Origin: Colocasia esculenta
Lineage: Eukaryota > Streptophyta > Magnoliopsida > Alismatales > Araceae
NCBI GenBank assembly: GCA_014218235.1
Contig: CM024753.1
Coordinates: 3,038,001 to 3,102,000 of the forward strand
DNA: 64,000 nt
Direction of reading: 5' to 3'
Part shown: piece by piece, positions 11,971-23,064 of the stretch
Layout of the letters: every line of letters begins with the position of its first letter
Numbering within the stretch: position 1 is the stretch's first letter
Position numbers and translations under genes: made by a program
Notes under the pieces: generated by a model
Database searches by the model: none
What the model was told of the DNA's origin: nothing
What the model saw: the letters and a program-made list of their open reading frames with translations, nothing else

Positions 11971-12329
11971 CCGATAGAAATTAGACAACAGCGGAAGAGA
12001 TAAATATCATGCTCATCAGATGGCCTCTCCACAGAATAATTTAGTTGGCAGACTCGCAAATAATGCGGCGGATTGGCTAACAAAATAAGGATCGCAAAAT
12101 TCAACATCAATTGGACGTATGCTATTCCTGAAGAGCTCTGTAACACTTACAGGGAGGAAGCCTCAAGGGTATTTTTCAGTGAGTGGAAACCACCTTAGAG
12201 GGGTTTAAATCTGTTCCTTTCTTTTTGGAGGAGGAAGGTTAGTTTAAGTATTGTGGTATTAGTCGGTTATTTAGACCACTTTTGACTTTGGAGCCGTTTC
12301 GGCTCCACACAACTACCAAAAAAAAAAAC
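11971..12329 (+). mobile_element. 5'-truncated LINE with poly(A) tail in GELP1 intron 2
   Basis: The insertion lies between two copies of CAGTTTTGGCC (11960-11970 and 12330-12340) and ends in a run of ten or more A. GELP2 carries the empty site. Near 12045-12090 the plus strand can be read as RLANNAADWLTK, which resembles the C-terminal part of the RNase H domain of plant LINEs. Only the last 360 bases of an element remain, and they are interrupted by stops. Confidence 0.75.
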
Positions 12330-12352
12330 CAGTTTTGGCCGGTGCCAAGTCT

Positions 12353-12355
<3 letters not shown>

Positions 12356-12384
<29 letters not shown>
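12356..12384. repeat. (AT)n microsatellite
   Basis: About 14 AT units in GELP1 intron 2, beside the LINE insertion site. The corresponding place in GELP2 has only GATATGCATATC. Confidence 0.9.
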
Positions 12385-12386
<2 letters not shown>

Positions 12387-13136
12387 AAACTGTTCTTGCA
12401 ATGATTGTATAGTAGCTGTATGCTCCCACAGTTTTGGTTCATATATAGTGAAGTCCAAAGTTATCACGTTTATGATTAGCCATTTGAAGTACTTAATCCC
12501 CATGTCTGCAAATTAAGATACACGCCCTGAACAGTGCGGTTAGTGATCTGGAAGGGAAACAAATTAAAGGGAAGAAGAATTCCATCGTCAACTTGTGCTC
12601 TTACCTTCACCATAATGCCGGATCCACCGGACGCGAAGTTTACCCCTTTTGATACGGGGTTATCGCCCCTTGACACGGAGACAAAAGCTGGCGGGCTTTG
12701 CTCGAAACCCAAGTGTTGCGCTGCAAGGCAGTAAAGAAATTTAAAGAGTTGGGTGCATGGATATATAAAAAGAGAAGAAGAACATATAATTAATTAAGTT
12801 AGTAGGCTGCTCGATCCATTGAAGACTACAAGAACAGGTTAGTTGATTTTATATAACATCGATCTGCAGGTGTTTTTACCGATGACGTCGATGAAGTTGT
12901 AGCCGTTGGTGAACCTTCCCGTGGCGACGCCGCCGGGGAAGTCGACGCCGTAATGGGCGAAGTTGGCATGGAAGCCGTCGGGCAGGGCGTTGTTGTTTCC
13001 CACGTCGGACAGGGAGTCGCCGAACACAAACATGGCCGGCGGGTTTTGGGCTGGGATGATCGTGGCAGCAGCCAAGGAGATGGCAAGGATAAGAAAGGAG
13101 ATCATGCTACTACTTATACTCACAAATAGCACCAAT

Positions 13137-13330
13137 TGTGATCAGATGGCTAACTTGATGGAGAGCTACCCTCTTCTTCCAGTACTGCCTCTGCTCTTGC
13201 AGTGCCCTCGGGTATTCATAGACCTAGCTTGCCGTGTTAAGAGTGATCAGATGGCTAACTTGATGGAGAGCTACCTTCTTCTTAACCAGAACTGCGTCTG
13301 CTCTTTGCAGTGCCCTCGGGTATGCTAGAG
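13137..13330. repeat. Tandem duplication of the GELP1 5' leader and promoter
   Basis: About 105 bases just upstream of GELP1 exon 1 (GTGATCAGATGGCTAACTTG to the gtgttaaga end) are present twice in a row. The second copy starts at about 13242. GELP2 has one copy. The duplicated piece covers the 5' leader and the TATA region. Confidence 0.8.
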
Positions 13331-13656
13331 GAGTAATGCTACGCTCCCCAGCAATGCCGGGAGCGCAGCCGATGTGGAGGAGTCACGCCCCTCCACCCGC
13401 GCGACGCGTGGAGGGATGGGTCCCTCCAACATTAAATGTTCGTAATTTTTTTTATACAATTTGTGTGTACTAATAATACACACAAATAATTTATTTGTGT
13501 GTACAAATTAATAACATATTAATACACATAAATTGTAAAAAAAAATAAACATTTAATACTGGAGGGGTCCGCCCCTCCACGCAGTGCACGGGTGGAGAGG
13601 CACGGCCGCTTCACGTATGCTATGCGCTCGACTATACCGGGAGCATAGCATTTCTC
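13331..13656. mobile_element. MULE-type MITE (326 bp), copy 1
   Basis: The ends read GAGTAATGCTACGCTCCC and, inverted, GAGAAATGCTATGCTCCC. The flanking 9-base duplication ATGCTAGAG (13322-13330 and 13657-13665) is the Mutator-superfamily signature. The outer sequence is GC-rich (CCGGGAGC, CCCCTCCAC) and the core AT-rich. It landed at the position of the duplicated GELP1 TATA box. It belongs to the same family as the element at 32980-33507. Confidence 0.88.
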
Positions 13657-13710
13657 ATGCTAGAGACCTGACTTGCCGTGTTAAGAGTGGAATCTCTCTC
13701 TCTCTCACTC

Positions 13711-13968
13711 TTTTTTTTTGATAACGAGGAAATCCCGCCCCGTGTGGCTTTGTGGACTCAAGGATTGGTGTTCGTGAACTCCAAGATCAGGACTTAGCAG
13801 CTCCTACTTTCCGTATACCCGTATTGCCCTTACCCCACTGACCAGAAAAACCCCGGATTTACACACCTCGAGGATTGCATGTAAATCAGGTAAATCCCCC
13901 ACAGGAATCGAACTCGGGACCTCTTGCTTTTAAGTAAGAGTTCTAACCGATCGACCCAACCGGGGTCC
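13711..13968 (-). mobile_element. tRNA-derived SINE, copy 2
   Basis: It has the same structure as the SINE at 11431-11694, with head GGACCCCGGTTGGGTCGATC, B box GAGTTCGATTCC and an A-run at the far end (T-run on the plus strand at 13711). It inserted into a CT microsatellite, so TCTCTCTCTCACTC occurs on both sides as the target duplication. The two copies differ at a modest number of positions. Confidence 0.85.
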
Positions 13969-14084
13969 TCCTCTCTCTCTCACTCTCACACACACACACA
14001 CACAAATTTTTAATATTTGGTGCACATCATTACGTGGTGATGTGCGCACTTAAATCGAGACACCAAAATTGCTAGATAAAAGTA

Positions 14085-15229
14085 GAGAGAGAGAGAGAAG
14101 GATTTTGTGGCTGATCCAGCCACAAAAACTAATGGAAACCTGTGGTTAGAAGTCGAGAAGGAGATTTCTTTATAAAAAAGAAAAAGAAAAAGAACGGATC
14201 CTCGATCACCGAAATAAGTTAGTTCTTAATTTCTTTCACAGGATCATGGGCTTGGAATGAGATATATAGTTCGTCCGTCTAATTAACTGGGAATGTTTAA
14301 GAAAAAAAATCATAGAAATATTGTGTCCCTAGCAGGTTCAAAATATTATAAGTTTTGTTAAATATTCTCTTTATTTTAAAGAAATGTGGTATTCTCAATA
14401 ATCTATACTTGAAATTTGACTCCCATTAATTGGTCTTATTTGTCGGTCAGGCACGTTTACATTCCCCACCAACCATGCTCTAATTTTGCCTTTCGTTCTC
14501 ATCATCTAGTGACATGCAATAAGGTGGGGAGAGAAACTACACGTGGGAACCTGCATGCCGTGGGAGAGAGGGCATAATAATTAGAGAAATATTTAATACA
14601 CATTTATGATGTGAACTAAGGGCGTGCGCGCACACACACATGCATGATGCATGAGAGAGTTCACATAGTTTTGTTTTTGATGGACAATTAGTCGATTACG
14701 ATAATATTCTTGGAAAACTTTTATTAACTTATTTCTCTTGAGATTTAAAGGTATGACTTCAATATATATCACATCCACCGCGACATATAACTCGGCCTCC
14801 ATACACTGAATTTTTTCGAAACAGCCTCCACAACCTTTTTGAAAAGGCAGAAAGAGATGTGGCATTGTGTCTGTCTCTCTCCTCTACTATAAATCAATAA
14901 CATGCGGCTTCTAAGATCGGTCGGAGACATTTGAAAATACTGGTGTCAGAATTTTTAAAATATAAAATTTTTTTCAACACACTTTCAAACGATGTTTAAG
15001 TCACTTCCTAATATACAATTCATATAATTGTCACTCATATATCTTAATTATTCCTACTCTTATCTAAAAAAAATCTAAACGATTCACACTCATATATTAA
15101 TTATGTATAAAAATGTTGTTGGCATGTAAAAAAATTTTTTTTACTACACATCTAACAAAAGTATTACGCTTTCCCATGCCATGAACCATATACACTATTG
15201 TCGTGCAGCTGCAGGCAGTGGATGGCGAG
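14085..15229. repeat. Upstream flank of GELP1, duplicated beside GELP2
   Basis: No gene was recognised. Bases 14085-14540 match 35503-36035, and 14640-15225 match 43560-44220. The two parts are contiguous here but split in the GELP2 unit by the LINE/Copia nest. This shows that the tandem duplication unit includes more than 1 kb of 5' flank. Short AC and GA microsatellites are present. Confidence 0.75.
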
Positions 15230-15589
15230 TAGGGCTACAAACAGAACTCGATATACCGATATTCCGACCCAATTCTGATAAAAATTATCAGTTTCAAAAT
15301 TAAAAATTGATATCGATAGTTTATCAGAATCGGATATTTCGATAAGTTATCAGATTCGCAATTACAAAAACAGTCAGAATCGGTATCGATTATCCGATAA
15401 ATTATCTATAAACTCAAAAGATAAAATCATAGTAAGAACCTTAGTTTATCGAAATTTCAGTTCCGATAATATTATTGGAAACAGAACTAACCATTTCGAT
15501 TTTATCGAAATCGAAATTGAAACTATGTTTTAGTTATCGGAATCGAAATCTATGTTTCTGGTTCTAAACTCGACTCGGTTGCAGCCCTA
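15230..15589. mobile_element. Non-autonomous hAT element (360 bp)
   Basis: The terminal inverted repeats are TAGGGCTACAAACAGAACTC and, from the right end, TAGGGCTGCAACCGAGTCGA. The flanking octamers are ATGGCGAG (15222-15229) and ACGACGAG (15590-15597), matching at six of eight positions as an eroded 8-base duplication. The interior is rich in TATCGAT / ATCGGAAT words in both orientations and codes for nothing. Confidence 0.75.
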
Positions 15590-15744
15590 ACGACGAGATA
15601 AAAAAAAAAATGTCGCGCGGGGCTGCATTGGCCATGGGGTGGGGATGAACGGCAGGTACCCCCGGCCGGCTGGTCCCCCTTCCAACCTCACCACAAGTTT
15701 CTCTCTCATTATTTTTTCTTTGATATTAACAAGTTTTGGAATAA

Positions 15745-16890
15745 TATCTTTGGTCCTCATCTCCGCCATGGCACTAGATGGTAAAGGCGAGAGGCAAAAT
15801 TGAAGCATGCCTGAATGGTTAAGATATATACAATTAATAGTACTTAACTCATGCACGTAGGTTTTTTGTGTGGGAGGGGGGGGGGGGGGGGGGAGAGAGA
15901 TGTCCTAGGGTCCTTTAGTTTGTTTTATAAAAACCTTTCATTTTTTATTTATTTTAGTACCCATAAAAATCTCTTTTACCAAATTATGATATTGACATGT
16001 AAGACGCCTACGGAGGGATCCAAAAATGAAGCTACATGTTGGATCACATGCAATCTTAGGCTACATGAGAGATCTGATCATGTCGGCCACTACCACATTT
16101 TCGTCCGCTCCACTTGTGGCTGACTCTACTATCAACCCTTGGATTTCAATCGATCTTTAGTTGGGATCCGAAATCTATTAGATACTGCGGCAATGGGGCT
16201 AGAATTTTGTGTGTTGACTGAATTGAGACACTCTTTGGGATACTAGCTTCTAAGACACCTAGCAAGAGTTGAGATCAGTTCTCTTGTTAGGTCTCCAGAC
16301 ATGGAGGAAGAGCTATGATAGACCTCAAAGTCTGTTGTTAATTGGATGGACTCAAACGTATTAAAGTCGGATTCTAAATGTTGATGTGTGATTTGATCCG
16401 AATTGATTTCTTCTCAGCCTGACCCTTCTTCCTGGGCTAACGCCGCTTAGTGGGCTGATGGCACCCAGTAGACAAGGATAGGGCTAGGCCTAGATCTCAA
16501 GCGAGCTGTCAAATCTCATGTGGGACTCTAAGATCGATTTGATTTGATTATGGATTCGATTTGATTTGTCAAGAAAGAGAATATTACTCAAAGTAAGAGA
16601 CGTATGAAAAGAGTAAAGTATGATAAGAGCAGTATGGCAAAGAAAATAGTTTGAGGCTTCAGGTATTTTCTTCCAGTGGCAACTGATTGAGTATGTATTT
16701 TAAGTTCTTATTAGATGGTTTTGATAAGTAAATAAAGTCAAGAATTGAGTTTAGCTAGGATCAGAATAGTAGTAGGTATGGAAAGTGTTAAAGGTAATAA
16801 TGAGAGTAGCATCAGTACAGTGTTTTGACGAGTATCCGATACAATTAGAGTAGCGCAGTGAAAGTATGAAGGATTTATGACTTATAGGAT
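15745..16890. repeat. 1.1-kb segment duplicated at 57690-58735
   Basis: From about 15755 (CATGGCACTAGATGGT) to about 16890 (GATTTATGACTT) the sequence matches 57690-58735 in the same orientation, with small indels. A G-rich run of about 18 bases plus about 80 bases (15870-15955) is present only here. I recognise no gene in it. Words such as TTGGGATCCGAAATCTATTA and repeated GATTTGATTTG look like non-coding retroelement relic. Confidence 0.75.
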
Positions 16891-18029
16891 CAAGATTTTT
16901 TTCCCAAAATTATAATATTAGAGGTTTGATTGATTGAAGAAGAGTTTGAGATTTTTGCAGAATTAACTAAAGAGATAGTGGTTCTTGAGAAAGTATGAGT
17001 TTAAAGTAGCATAAGCAGATGAAGGAACATCAATGATAAGTCAGTATCGAGAGTTAATGGATCATAAGATGGTTTAGAGTAGCAGAACAATCACAGAAGC
17101 AATTTATGATAAGAGGTTTACAGCTAACAAGGCAGCACAGAAAGAAATGTTGCAGTCACATCCAGGAAAATGTGGCAGTAGGTAAAGTCTAAGGAGATAA
17201 AGCGTCAGAGGCAGGATAGAATTGCTTCAGTTATAAGGTAAAGAAAGGACAGATTGAACCAATCAGGACAGAAAAGTTGTGAAATGAACTAAAGAGGCAA
17301 GAAAATAGAATGAGCAAGATGGATCAATTAAATTAGAATGATTTAAAAGGCAAATGCAAAGAAAGTGTATCGTTTTTGTTTGTGAGTAACTTTATTACTT
17401 TTTAGGTGGCAGTTCAGCTTGCCATGGTTTCTTTCTGAATGTCGAAGACGACATTTCTTTTTAGGTGGTAGTAATATAACGTCCTGATTATTCAGATCCT
17501 GATTTAATGGTTTTGGTGTGGTGCTATTGGCCAATGTATGGTCGTTAATCTTTCGTTGTGGCTTCGGGTGTTGTAATTTAGGCCCATATGACCCACATAT
17601 TTTCTGGTGACGAAGGTGACAGAATATGTCGTCGCGTTTTGAACGTGACGGCTACCTACGTCGTGATTCACCAAACCGCCTTTCCATGGTGTGGTGCATT
17701 TGGTGACGGTCAAGTCTATCGCATTTAAAGTCTTTTAAATGCGACGACTGCCTACTTCACGATTTTGACTGTGCATTTAATGCTCAGTTTCATGCCAGAC
17801 AGATCAGAGGTGGCTCTGTACGGCCAAGGGGAGGAGGCTTTGCGGCATTTTCGGAGCTTTCTGCTTCTAGGTGGTTGGATTGGCGCGGTTTCCACGCGAA
17901 GAGGGTGTTCGAAGCATGGACATGCCGGCGGTGTAGCATTCTTCGTGGTCTTCTAGTTGGTAGGGAGACTTCCCCTTTGTGTTTTAATATTTAAGTGGTT
18001 CTTAGAGCTGGTAGAGCATGCTATGGTGT
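16891..18029. other. No recognised gene; degenerate repeat-like sequence
   Basis: The stretch has no supportable coding region. From about 17500 to 17760 it holds several imperfect GTCGTCGC / GACGACTGCCTAC words in both orientations and ATTTAAAGTCTTTTAAAT (palindrome, about 17722-17740), a pattern seen in transposon or LTR subterminal DNA. It ends at the TG of the probable LTR at 18030. Confidence 0.4.
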
Positions 18030-19385
18030 TGTAACAACCTAGATTTTTCCCCTAAATAAATAGGAATAATAATAAATTTGTGAAGAGGCTTGATTAAATG
18101 CACATTAAACGACAGGGCAATCGATGTTAGATAGTAATCGATGTTCAAAAGAGTAATCGATGTTAGATAGTAATCGATGTTCAAGTAAGTAATCAATGCT
18201 GGTTCACAATCGATGTTTAAAGACAATCAATGTGGGTCTGTAATCAATGTTTTCTTCAGTAATCGATATTTAAGTTATGTAATCTATGTTGCTCCGCAAT
18301 CAATGTTTAAGGACAATCAATGTTTTCTTTAGTAATCGATGTTAAAAAGGGCAATCGATATGTTAGCTTCAATTGACCATGACTAAATTGTGTATGACTT
18401 GTATATGACGAAGCTGCCAATTATCTTTCAGACTATAAAACACGTGTTAATTATATATATCTAATAATAAAAAAGGAAAAGTATGGACCATAGAATCGTG
18501 ACCGAATCCAATAGAGGATTCCAAATCGGCTCCCTAGGACTAAACCATATAAGAATAGACTTGTTACGAGAAAAGACTTCTATGGAAGTTCAAGAACATA
18601 ATAGGACTCCTACCAAGAGTTAGGCAACTACAAACCCATAGATTTAACCATAAGCTTCCATAATAACCTAAATTTGTGCCCCATTGAGAGAGAGTTTATA
18701 AAGGTTTTCCACTCCAATTGAGATGAGAATCCTCCAGGCACGGAAGGGATCAAGCTAAAAACTACCATACCACTTTCCAGTTACAATAGGACTCCTGACA
18801 ACCTAAATCTATAAATAATCGTCATAAGCCCTTGGGGGCGAGTTACCAACTTGCTAAGGGACATACGGAAGAATACCTAGAGCACCAGAGGAAGAGGAGA
18901 TCGCCCAACCAGAGCTTTCTTCCTCAGACCCCATTCTGCTTCGTTATGCAGAAGACTTTTCTTAGGAATGTCCAAAGGTAGACAATCTCTCAAGCACAAA
19001 TCTAAATAAACTCGTTCATAAACAGTCCAAGAAACTAGTAGCCAAAGCCCATGTTTGTCCCAAATTACATCCATCAAATTTTGAGATTTTCATGTTCAAA
19101 GTTCCATTATTTCATGTACTAGTAACCACTTGTTTACTCTTGTTCTCCATGAGTTCTTGTCAAATCCTCATTTTTCTTTGAGTATATCTTGCTAAGAATC
19201 ATGTCAGCTTTGTTTTAAATTGGTTCGATAAACTTTTTTTATGACTTTACATCAAGACCTAGGTGTTTCCTTTAGACCTAAAACTAGATTTCTGAACTGT
19301 CCTGCTAGAATATTGTGTTGAGTTTGTCGTTAAGTTCCTGTAAAGACTGCAATAATATCAAGTAATATTGTTACGTCCTGATAGC
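18030..19385 (+). repeat. Probable LTR (gypsy-like) with internal repeat array
   Basis: It starts TGTAACAACCTAGATTTTTC, close in style to the TGTAACGTCCCAGAA start of the chromovirus LTR at 23005. It has a TATA-like GTTTATAAAGG near 18698-18708, and an end is suspected near GTTACGTCC at about 19372-19380. No polypurine tract, primer site or target duplication confirms the ends, so the right boundary is uncertain and this could be a solo or truncated LTR. Confidence 0.4.
18117..18362. repeat. Array of 14 AATCGATGTT-type repeats, 17-20 bp period
   Basis: Fourteen copies of AATCGATGTT or one-to-two-base variants (AATCAATGTT, AATCTATGTT, AATCGATATT) start about every 18 bases, near 18117, 18135, 18154, 18171 and on to about 18351. 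The bases between copies vary. The core ATCGAT is palindromic. Because the period is six codons, a minus-strand frame repeats LNIDYYLTS-like peptides, which I take as a by-product. Confidence 0.85.
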
Positions 19386-20330
19386 AGCGAAAAATATCGG
19401 ATTGTGATGAATACCAGTAAAAGGGTAACTTACTTATGTGGGTACATTCGCTCAGTGCATTTCCTGCCCCATTACTTCACTTAAAATTTTTCCTTAAAAA
19501 TGTTAGTAAAACAGAATGAGCATAAAAATGTCCAGTAGGTTGCCCTAAAAAAAAACAATTTCAAAACACAATTAGCAAGTAACGATTTCAATTAACGAGA
19601 AACAACAGTTGTAATAATATGCTAATATTCACACATATAGTAGTTATCATGTAAGTGGTTACATGAAAAAGCCACGCATGTAAACAGTTTGCATCTGTTT
19701 TCGACTAATAGGCCCCATATGGGCCCTCAGCCCAGGAAGGGAATAAGGCACTGGCTGCAAACAGTAAATGGCACAAGAGGTGAATATATCTAAACAGGAG
19801 GGGACTATCTCGGGCTGGGGCCTTTGCCACCTCAGCCCTCAAAAGGTGGGCCTTTAAAAGGCACCACTTTTCCCATGCAAAAGAAATCATCGCTACCAGC
19901 ACAGGGGAAGGGGGCAAAAAAGTTCCCAACAGCGGCAGGGGCTCTCCTCGCAGCAGAAGAAAGCCAGGAGGGGAAGAAGGCTGCTATGGGGAGTATTCCT
20001 AGAAGGGCTGGGAGTTCTTCCCAAGGAAGAGGGAGAGCAGAAGGGTGAGTGTGAGGAGAGGAGAGAAATGTAAAAAAAATGAGCAGAGGGAGGGAGGAAG
20101 GGTTGGTTATCTTGCAGTCGTCCCATCTTTCTTCCCCTTCATGTACCTATTTTTTTAAGAAGAATATCAGATGTCCACCTCATGTGGCGAATATGTGTTT
20201 CATGAAATATATGTGCTGTGTCATCACCCTCTTCCTCCCCTTTTCTAGATTTTAATTGGTTGCCTTTATCTTTTGTTTTACCCTGTTTATATGGGGGAGT
20301 AATCGAAGGTTAAGGTGGGTGTATGTGTTG
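19386..20330. other. No recognised gene between LTR-like sequences
   Basis: The stretch contains a GC-richer patch (19700-20060) with GGGCCCTCAGCCCAGG and AGGAAGGG words on the plus strand. Frames there are not similar to anything I know. The right edge is the TG of the chromovirus LTR at 20331. Confidence 0.4.
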
Positions 20331-23005
20331 TGTCACGTCCTAATAAAAAGTTATTTATCGGAAGTGACAGAAAAGCAGGTACAAAAGAAATATTTATTTA
20401 TCCATTCATATCGTCATAACGTGGAAGTTTAATTACATAGATACTCCTCATAACAACTAGGAGATGAGTAGATCAAAACAAACCTAATTTACATATCCCT
20501 TTTTACACTACTAAACAGAAATAGAAACATATTGGCTTGCTCATCATGTCGGTCCACTCAGCACTCAATCCCTTAAGCATCACCCCCATCTGTATTACCT
20601 GAAAATGGTAGGAAATAATGAGCTAACTAGCCCAGTAGAATTCAAATTCCATAGTTCAATTGATAGTTCAAGAATGTACACATGGTAGCCAAGACAAAGA
20701 CAGAACGGAATATCAAAGAGTCACACCAGATTTCAGAACAGTAAGCTTGATACAATGATAGTAAAATTTAGATCATGCTCAGATATATAGCTCAAGAATT
20801 GATTCTCATATCATTTACATAGTACTAGAATTATGATGATCATATTCAGAAAGTAGTTGATGCAATGCCAGACATCCAAACATCATTATCATTCCACGTG
20901 GTCCGAAAATGAATTCGGGTGCTCCTCCCAGGATTGGACCAGCCCTATTTGCACAGGCATAAAAATCACAAGGGTACAAAGACCCAATAATGTCATCTCT
21001 ATTTATTTACATTTCATAAGGTGTTTAAGCATATGAACTCTCAGGTGTTCAGATTTTATAGACCCAATTACCGAATACCGAAGAATAGACTCAATCGGAG
21101 TGCTATTCGTAATTGACAACTTTAAGAATAATTCAAGGAGAGTTAAGGTACTCAAAGTGGATGAACTTTGCAGTAACATGACAGTAAATATCAAGGTAAA
21201 TGAGAGGGTAACTCCCTTGGATTTTAGGATGAAGTTTTGGCATGGATTCGGACATGAAAGAGTGCAGAAATTTGAATCAGCACTGCAACTGTCGACAGCC
21301 AAGAAGGGGCTGTCGACAGAAGACAGCAGACAGAACTCATATTTTTTGGACTGTGGGATCTATCGACAGCAGTAAAGAGATCTGTCAACAGATCTCCACA
21401 GTCCCAGTTATCTGGGTTCTGTATGGTATGCGCCTGTCGACAGTTCTTGGGCTGGCTGTCGACAGGTAGCTACCGAACATCCAAAATTGACTTCAAATCT
21501 ATCCTAAACACCCTAATTTTTGAACCTATGAACCAAGGCATGTTTGATATCAAATAGAAGAGTCTAATTGGAGTTCTCACAGGGATTTACAAGCTAAACA
21601 ACCGAGATGGAACAAGAACTTATAATTCCAAACTTCGCTTGCTAGAAACAAACTCTATGAAGAAATTGAGACATAGTCTTGCTAATAATGGTTAAATGAA
21701 AGATTCTTATAGGTTGGACACTAAATCACAAAATATATATGGATCTCAATCAAAGCTTGGAATACCTACCAATTGAACAGAAGTTCTTATACAGTTCTAA
21801 ATATACTAATACTTCTACATGACTCTAACTCATGAATAGGGATCAAAAGTAGAACAATAATTGATTTCTAAATGGAATCAAGTTATTCCTTCCTCAACAA
21901 GAGTAACTCTACCATGATTGGAAGGAAAAGCAGAGAATCATCAGTATAGTCTCTCGTTTGCTCATTACGAATTCCTTGTGACATATGAACAAAAACCGAA
22001 TTGAACCATAGAGAGATGAATCCTACCTTGTTAAGCAAGAAAGCTTCCACTTGATCTTGGTGAAAGAGTTTAACTCAGTGGAAGAAGAACTTCCTCCCAA
22101 ATTGATGCCTTGCTAGACACGACAACTACTTCAACAGCAAGTTAACACCAAAGAAGAAGCAGCTACAGAAGAAATAGGAGCAGAGATGGAAGTAGTTGCA
22201 GGTGCAACGACAACAACTCCCAACAGTACTTCCAGTAGCTCCTCTAACAGCACCTCTAGCAGCAATGAGCAAGAAATGCAAGAACAGGGCAAGAACAAGG
22301 TGTGTGGAAAGGGTGCGTATGATGGAAGGGAAGTGGCTTTTATAAGCCTAATGACTTCCTTATGCAGAGGCACGTCGGCCATGAGGTGTCATGGTAAAAC
22401 TCTTTTACCCATGCATTAACACGTAGCCCATGCAGCTTTTACCTTGGTTACACGCATGTAGTGGTAATGATGACCCCATCTTATGTGTGGTGGCTCTTCA
22501 AGGGCCTTACACGTAAGCCATCAGAAAATCCCAGAAATGGCTTATCGTAATTGTCCCAAAAATCAACTGGCCCAATGATCACTATGCAAAACCATCCAAA
22601 TGGTGTCCATTTGTAATGAAATTTTAACCATAGACTAATATGATGATTTTGAAATTATGGTGATTTTATTTTAATTTTTAGAATTTATTTTAAAGTAGGT
22701 GAAAAATCACCCGAAAAATAGTCGCGTCGACTTAATCTCGAAATCCGTACGTCGAAAAATTCAGATAATTACATATTTGACTTCTCCACATTTTTCTGGA
22801 AATTATGATATTCTCAAATTTTATTTCGTTGTCGTTTTCCGATGTCGCCCTATGGGAGCGCGTACTTCGATGTATGACACTGGGGTAACGTATATTACCA
22901 CAATTTAAGCCTAACTTGCAGTTATCACAATTTAATAACAATCCTAATGTATTTTAACCACATTATTCTCATTTTCTTAACACTTTGAATTTCTGGGACG
23001 TTACA
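20331..23005 (-). repeat. 3' LTR of Ty3/gypsy chromovirus (2675 bp)
   Basis: On the minus strand it starts TGTAACGTCC at 23005 and ends GGACGTGACA at 20331, an inverted-repeat terminus matching at nine of ten bases. Upstream of its start lies a purine-rich TATGGGAGAGT (23006-23016) acting as polypurine tract. A TATA box (TATAAAA) is at 22338-22344. The LTR contains runs of AGCAGC-like codons (22200-22290) and a cluster of CTGTCGACAG palindromes (21285-21470). The length is typical of Tekay/Del-type LTRs. The part from about 21213 to 23005 is repeated inverted at 29027-30811. Confidence 0.8.
21285..21472. repeat. Cluster of CTGTCGACAG palindromes in LTR
   Basis: Within about 190 bases there are four perfect or near-perfect 10-base palindromes CTGTCGACAG plus variants CTGTCAACAG and TATCGACAG. 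The inverted arm (30555-30740) has the matching set, again with variants such as CTGTTGACAG. Confidence 0.85.
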
Positions 23006-23064
23006 ACTCTCCCATACTAAAAGAAATTTGGTCCTCCAAATTTAATAACATGCAGATGAAGTTA

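Larger units (their letters stand above)
8614..13135 (-). pseudogene. GELP1: GDSL esterase/lipase, 3'-truncated pseudogene
   Basis: First of three tandem copies of a secreted SGNH-fold lipase of the At5g55050-like type. Exon 1 (12880-13135) encodes a hydrophobic leader and the block I motif FVFGDSLSDVGNNN. Exon 2 (12605-12720) encodes GVNFASGGSG (block II). Exon 3 starts at 8800 with CMNGTAKK, reaches CGGND (block III) and is cut at 8613 by an LTR. The rest of exon 3 and exons 4-5 are absent. The position of the ATG used by GELP2 reads TTG here, although a Met 11 codons downstream could still begin a leader. The TATA box reads TATGAATA instead of TATAAATA. Intron 2 has grown to 3.8 kb by insertion of a SINE, a LINE and a 2.3-kb block. 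Several independent lesions make it non-functional. Confidence 0.9.

Noticed and set aside
18117..18362. CRISPR-like regular repeat array
   Set aside because: Plant nuclear context, 10-base degenerate motif, 8-base spacers and no associated genes. It is an LTR-internal tandem repeat.
22131..22382. Mirror-image frames rich in Leu/Val and Ser/Thr in both LTR arms (also at 29482-29902)
   Set aside because: They lie downstream of the LTR TATA box in AGCAGC-like repeats and are not related to any retroelement protein. They are treated as LTR sequence.
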